A DNA stretch of 64,000 bases from Streptomyces stelliscabiei. GTDB taxonomy: Bacteria > Actinomycetota > Actinomycetes > Streptomycetales > Streptomycetaceae. Positions within the stretch are counted from its first letter, which is position 1, and every line of letters begins with the position of its first letter. Where the stretch lies: assembly GCF_014873495.1 (NCBI RefSeq), contig NZ_JADBGF010000001.1:7502001-7566000 (forward strand), given 5' to 3'. A model generated the notes under the pieces. That model worked only from the letters and a program-made list of their open reading frames with translations, ran no database searches and had not been told where the DNA came from. Position numbers and translations under genes: made by a program. Shown here piece by piece: positions 59,983 through 64,000 of the stretch.

Positions 59983-62900
59983 ATGGCGGTACGGGGCCGT
60001 CGGGCGACCGACGACGGCCGTCGGGCGGCGCGGGACGAAGTCCTGGTGCGGGTCGGCGATCTGGCGGGACGACCACGCGGCACGGGCTTCGTCGCCGACC
60101 ACCACGGCACGGTCGTCACCAGCCACGAGGCGGTGGACGGACTGGCCCGCATCGTGGTGCACGCCGCCGGCGACCGCGTCTGTGTGGTGACCTCCGACGC
60201 GGTGACCGCGCTGCCCGCCCTCGATCTCGCCCTCATCCGCACCGAGGGGCTGTGCGTGGACCCGCTGCCCTTCGCCCTGCGGGACGAGGTCGCGACGGGC
60301 ACGTACGTCCGCATCGCGGCCGGCGGCTGGCGCGAGGCACGGGTGCTTGGCACGGCGGACGTCACGTACACGGCGACCGACGGTTTCCATCTGCTGCGCG
60401 GCGCCCTGGAGCTGGCGATCGGGACGGCCGGGAGCGAGGCGCTGCGGCTGGGCGGGGGCGCGGCCGGCGGACCCGTTCTCGACGTGACCACCGGCGCCGT
60501 GGTGGGCGTGCTCGGCACGGCGCTTCAGGCACCGCACCGCACCACCGGTTTCGCCGTACCCCTGCGCGACTGGCGGGCCGAGCGGCCACTGGCCGAGCTG
60601 CTCGCCCGCAACGCGGCGACCGTGGGCGCGTACGGCACCGATCTCAACCTGGCCGGGGTGCTGGAGCTCACGGCCACCACCGTGGGATCGGACGGGCCGG
60701 GGGCGGGAGCCGGAGCCGTCGCGGCGGCCGGTGCCGACCCGGTCGAACGCGCCGATGTCGTACGGGAGTTCACCGCCTTCGCCGACGGCCCCGCCACGGT
60801 CCTCGGCCTCGTCGGCCCACCCGGCAGCGGGCGTACGACGGAGCTGGCCGCCCTCGCCGCCCGGCGCGGCCGGGGCCCCGAGCCCGCGCCCACACTGTGG
60901 CTCCGCGGCGCCGACCTCCTGTCCGACGACGACTCCGTGGCGGACGCGGCACGACGCGCGCTGGAGCGGGCGGGGCGGATCGTGGCCGCGTCGGCGGGGT
61001 ACGGGGGCGGGGCGGCGCCGGCGGCGTTCGCGGCCTCGACGGCCCCGCAGGGGTCCGGCACGCCAGGAGCTTCCGCGGCTGCGGAGGACGGGCTCGGTGC
61101 GGCGGGAGGGGCCTCGTCCGGCCGGTACGGCGGTGAGCTGGGGGACATCCGGCCCGAGCGGCTCGCCCGGCTCGCCGTGGCGGAGGGACGACCCCTGCTG
61201 CTGCTCCTCGACGGGCCCGAGGAGATGCCGCCGACGCTCGCGCACCGGCTGGCCGAGTGGACCGCCGGGACGGCACGGTGGCTGCGGGAGAACGGGGCCC
61301 GGCTCGTGGTGGCCTGCCGCGCCGAGTACTGGGAGCGGGCCGGGGCGCGGTTCCCGGCGGAGCTGCTGCACGGCGAGGCGGCCGGCGCAGAGGAACAGTC
61401 GCTGCCCGCCTGCGTACGGCTGGGTGACCTGACGGAGAGCGAGGCCCGGCGGGCCAGGCTCCGGTACGGGCTCCCCGAGGACGCGCTCGCCGGGCCCGAC
61501 GCCCGGCACCCGCTCACCCTGCGGCTCCTGTCCGAGGTGCGGGCGGCGCTCCCGGCCACCCCGGGCGGGCGGCCCGGCGAGGATGGCGCCCTCGCCGGGC
61601 CGGACCACGCCGCGGCACCCTCCGCCGGCGCGGAAGCCTCCCGCGCCCCCTCGGGACGGCCCGGCCGGGACGAGGTGCTGGGTGCCTACCTGGATCTGAT
61701 GTGTCTGCGCGTCGCCGTGCGGCTCGCCGCGGTGAACGGCGTACGGGGGACTGCCGTGCGGCGGCTCGCGGCGCAGGTCTCCGGACAGGTGCACGAGGCG
61801 GCCCGGCGATGTCTGGGCCCCGGCCAGGGAGAGCTGGACCGGACCGCGTTCGAGGCGGTGTTCCCCTGGGGGCCGGTGCCGGGGCGGCGGCTCGGCGGCA
61901 CCACCGGCTGGGCCTCGGCCGTGCTCACCGAGGGACTGCTCGTCCCGGCGGGCGACGGCTACCGCTTCGCCCACGAGGAGCTGGCCGACTGGATCCAGGG
62001 CGCCCACCTGGACCTCGACGCGGCCCTGCACGCACTGGTGCACCGCGACTGGGTCGCGCAGGCCGAGGCTCGGCGAGGCTGGGGCACGATGCCCTCGGAG
62101 GCCCGTGTCCGCCGCCACGCCCGCCGGGCCACCCGCAACCTCCCCGTGCCCCGCCACCGCGTCGGCCCCGTCGTCCACGCCCTGCTCCTCCTCGCCCGGC
62201 ACCAGGGCCCCACCGAACTCGCCGGGCGCCTGGAGGAGTTGCTGGACGCCCTCGACGCACTGCTGCCACCGGGCTCCCCGGCCCCCGACGACCCCACCTG
62301 GTGGGCCACCCGCCTCCTGTCCGAGGTGCTGCTCCGGGTGCCCGACGCGACGCCGTACACCCGGGTGCTGCGCTTCCTCACCGAGCGGATCGGGGCCTGG
62401 CGGGCCCAGGACCGGGGCGTGCCGGGGGAGTTCGGGCCGGACTTCTGGGCGGCGCTGCCGCTGCCCGAGGCGGAACGGTTCGACCTGCTGCGACGCCTGG
62501 TCGTCGCCGACCCGGCCACCGGCGAGGGGCCCCGCTACCTCGACGTGGTCTCCCGGCTCCTCGCGGCCCGCCCCGCCGTCGTGCAACCGCTGCTCACCCG
62601 CTGGTTCCTGGACGACACCCCGCTGGTCGCGACCCCCGACGCCACCGTGGCGACGGCCGCGCAGGCGCTGCTGCACACTCATCGGCGATGCGCCCTGGAC
62701 GACCTCACCGAGGCGCTGGTCGACCGTGCGCACCGGCGCGGCGACGAACTGCTCGCGGTGCTCTCCGAGGAGGAACCCTCGGCGGTGTGCCGGGCCGTCG
62801 ACCGATGGGCGCACGACGACCGCCCGGCCCGGCGGGTCGCCGGGCTCGCGTACGGGCTGCGGACCGCTCCGCACGTGGAGACGGAGGCCGACCGCGGGTT

Positions 62901-63801
62901 GCTCCGCCATGCGGCGCTCGCCCTGCTGGGCCGCCCCGCCGATGTCACCCTGCACGGCGGTGCCCTCGCCCTGCTCGTACGGGATCCGCTGACCCGGCCG
63001 CGGTATCTGCCGCAGGCGCTGGAACGCTTCGCGGCCGGGGACCCGCAGCTGCCGGCGAGCGCCCTGGTCACCGCGCTCGCCACCCACCCGGACCCGGTCC
63101 TCGACGCCTTCCGCGCCCGGCTGCGGACCCCGGGCGCCGAGGGCGCGGACGGCGAGGCCCTGCGCACCCTCGCCGAGGTCACCACGCCCGGACTCGCGCG
63201 CCGCGTCACCGTCCTGGTCCGGGAGGTCGTCGAGCGGCGCCCGGAGGTGGCCGGGCACGTGGCCGCATACGTCGATCGCAGGCTGGAGCACGGCCCGGGG
63301 ACCCGAGCCGTGCTGTTCCCGCTGGTCAGCGGCCTGATCGTGGACGGCCCCGTGCAGGTCCGCGCGGCCCTCACGGCGGTCTTCGCCGAGGCGGGCACCC
63401 CTGCCTCCGGCCCCCTGCGGCGCGAACTGCTCGACCTGGTGATGGCCACCGAGCGGGACCCGTCCGTCCTCGACGCCCTCCTGCGGGCGGCCGCCGCGCG
63501 CGGCGTGACCACCGATGCGGAGGGGACGGAGGGCGCGGAGGGCATGGAGGGGACCAGCGACGCCGCGGCCACCCGCCTGCTGGTCCACCGGGTCGGGCTG
63601 CTGCTCGTGCGTACGCCGGAAGGGGCGACCCGGTTCGACTGGGCGCTGGTCGACCTGGCCCGCCATGTGCCCGGTTTCGCGGGGCTGGTGGCGGGCTGGC
63701 TGAGCGGCACACCCCAGGAGTGGGCGGCGGTGGTCGGGCCGAGCACCCGCCGGATGATCGAGAACCTGGCGGGCGTACAGGGGGTGCGGGTACCCGCGTG
63801 A
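59983..63801 (+). CDS. Degenerate trypsin-like domain fused to a P-loop NTPase and helical repeats
   Basis: This is a 1272-residue soluble protein with a strong GGGGAGG ribosome site. Residues about 20–195 read as a trypsin/HtrA-like fold (GTGFVADHHGTVVTSHEAVDG … LDLALI … GGGAAGGPVLD). Of the catalytic triad, Asp81 is kept, the serine is A161 in GAAGGP, and the histidine position is occupied by E49, with H48 one residue off; it is therefore probably not a protease. A P-loop domain follows: Walker A GPPGSGRT (278–285, Lys→Arg) and Walker B LLLLLDGPEEM (D410). Residues about 600–1270 are Leu/Ala-rich helical repeats with no membrane segment. The layout resembles STAND-type sensor NTPases of actinobacteria. 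It sits between truB and ribF behind a terminator, so it should have its own promoter. Confidence 0.8.
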   Translation: MAVRGRRATDDGRRAARDEVLVRVGDLAGRPRGTGFVADHHGTVVTSHEAVDGLARIVVHAAGDRVCVVTSDAVTALPALDLALIRTEGLCVDPLPFALRDEVATGTYVRIAAGGWREARVLGTADVTYTATDGFHLLRGALELAIGTAGSEALRLGGGAAGGPVLDVTTGAVVGVLGTALQAPHRTTGFAVPLRDWRAERPLAELLARNAATVGAYGTDLNLAGVLELTATTVGSDGPGAGAGAVAAAGADPVERADVVREFTAFADGPATVLGLVGPPGSGRTTELAALAARRGRGPEPAPTLWLRGADLLSDDDSVADAARRALERAGRIVAASAGYGGGAAPAAFAASTAPQGSGTPGASAAAEDGLGAAGGASSGRYGGELGDIRPERLARLAVAEGRPLLLLLDGPEEMPPTLAHRLAEWTAGTARWLRENGARLVVACRAEYWERAGARFPAELLHGEAAGAEEQSLPACVRLGDLTESEARRARLRYGLPEDALAGPDARHPLTLRLLSEVRAALPATPGGRPGEDGALAGPDHAAAPSAGAEASRAPSGRPGRDEVLGAYLDLMCLRVAVRLAAVNGVRGTAVRRLAAQVSGQVHEAARRCLGPGQGELDRTAFEAVFPWGPVPGRRLGGTTGWASAVLTEGLLVPAGDGYRFAHEELADWIQGAHLDLDAALHALVHRDWVAQAEARRGWGTMPSEARVRRHARRATRNLPVPRHRVGPVVHALLLLARHQGPTELAGRLEELLDALDALLPPGSPAPDDPTWWATRLLSEVLLRVPDATPYTRVLRFLTERIGAWRAQDRGVPGEFGPDFWAALPLPEAERFDLLRRLVVADPATGEGPRYLDVVSRLLAARPAVVQPLLTRWFLDDTPLVATPDATVATAAQALLHTHRRCALDDLTEALVDRAHRRGDELLAVLSEEEPSAVCRAVDRWAHDDRPARRVAGLAYGLRTAPHVETEADRGLLRHAALALLGRPADVTLHGGALALLVRDPLTRPRYLPQALERFAAGDPQLPASALVTALATHPDPVLDAFRARLRTPGAEGADGEALRTLAEVTTPGLARRVTVLVREVVERRPEVAGHVAAYVDRRLEHGPGTRAVLFPLVSGLIVDGPVQVRAALTAVFAEAGTPASGPLRRELLDLVMATERDPSVLDALLRAAAARGVTTDAEGTEGAEGMEGTSDAAATRLLVHRVGLLLVRTPEGATRFDWALVDLARHVPGFAGLVAGWLSGTPQEWAAVVGPSTRRMIENLAGVQGVRVPA

Positions 63802-63935
63802 ACCGGGCCGACTTCCCGTGCTCCGGGTCACAGCACGGATGCCGATGCGGGGCGAGAGCACCGGGCATGGCACCCTTAGACCTGCGCAAGGGTTAGGCGT
63901 CAATACGGACACGGGTTCGACGAGGAGCGGTCACA

Positions 63936-64000
63936 GTGCAGCGCTGGCGTGGCTTGGAGGACATCCCCGAGGACTGGGGGCGCAGCGTCGTCACCATCGG
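63936..64000 (+). CDS. ribF: Bifunctional riboflavin kinase/FMN adenylyltransferase, 5' end only
   Basis: The first 21 codons from GTG 63936 (VQRWRGLEDIPEDWGRSVVTI) match the N-terminus of Streptomyces RibF, which makes FMN and FAD from riboflavin. An AGGAG-like site (CGAGGAGCGG) precedes it by 6 nt or so. The gene is cut by the window edge. The position after truB agrees with actinobacterial gene order, apart from the NTPase gene inserted between. Confidence 0.8.
   Translation, partial: MQRWRGLEDIPEDWGRSVVTI

Noticed and set aside
58516..63912. A 1798-codon open frame on the minus strand
   Set aside because: It is antisense to rbfA, truB and the NTPase gene, is built of Gly/Arg/Pro-rich sequence without recognisable domains, and results from high-GC third-position bias that leaves the antisense frame open.

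Overview
The window is a high-GC chromosomal segment of a Streptomyces or very close actinomycete. The signs are the GTG starts, the ATGA/GTGA gene couplings, Tat-type and lipoprotein signals, and the gene order dxr–rseP–ispG–(GNAT)–proS–…–rimP–nusA–ylxR–infB–ylxP–rbfA–truB–…–ribF, which is the classic Streptomyces core arrangement. No tRNA, rRNA, insertion sequence, prophage or CRISPR array was seen.

Region 1 (1–11.7 kb), polyamine/GABA catabolism: the end of a PotB-type permease, a PotC permease, a PuuB-like FAD amine oxidase, a hypothetical protein, a PAP2 phosphatase, gabT, a membrane-anchored HerA/TraG-like ATPase, a PucR-family regulator and an aldehyde dehydrogenase. Together they can import di- and polyamines and carry them through aldehyde and GABA-type intermediates to central metabolism.

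Region 2 (11.8–39.6 kb), plant-polysaccharide utilisation. A GH3 β-glucosidase diverges from an LplABC-like CUT1 importer (binding protein plus two permeases), followed by secreted GH74, cytosolic GH42 and secreted GH12. A second block has a GH36 α-galactosidase diverging from a LacI regulator, a second CUT1 importer and a secreted clan GH-A-like enzyme with a CBM35-like domain. A GH31 α-xylosidase and a second LacI regulator close the region. GH74+GH12+GH42+GH31+GH3 is the enzyme set expected for xyloglucan. The far LacI gene and the GH3/importer promoters share the same palindrome (TCGAAGCGCTTCGA), so they look like one regulon. The GH36/LacI block has its own operator (TGTGACCGGTCACA). Neither importer has its own ATPase gene, as expected where a shared MsiK-type ATPase serves several importers. 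A sulfotransferase and an AI-2E family permease sit between the blocks.

Region 3 (39.8–64 kb), core genes: acyl-CoA dehydrogenase, a small secreted lamin-tail-domain protein, dxr, a site-2 protease, ispG, two acetyltransferases, proS, then an apparent APH-fold pseudokinase and two DUF4439 proteins on the minus strand, then rimP-nusA-ylxR-infB-ylxP-rbfA-truB, a 1272-residue protein with a degenerate trypsin fold fused to a P-loop NTPase, and the start of ribF.

The observations I would follow first are: the pseudo-protease/NTPase inserted between truB and ribF; an isolated Zur-box-like sequence between two convergent genes, followed within about 30 nt by a strong terminator; the APH-like protein that has lost its catalytic residues; a dispersed intergenic repeat whose stem shows compensatory changes between copies; and the two LacI operator systems, whose sites fall on recognisable promoter elements.
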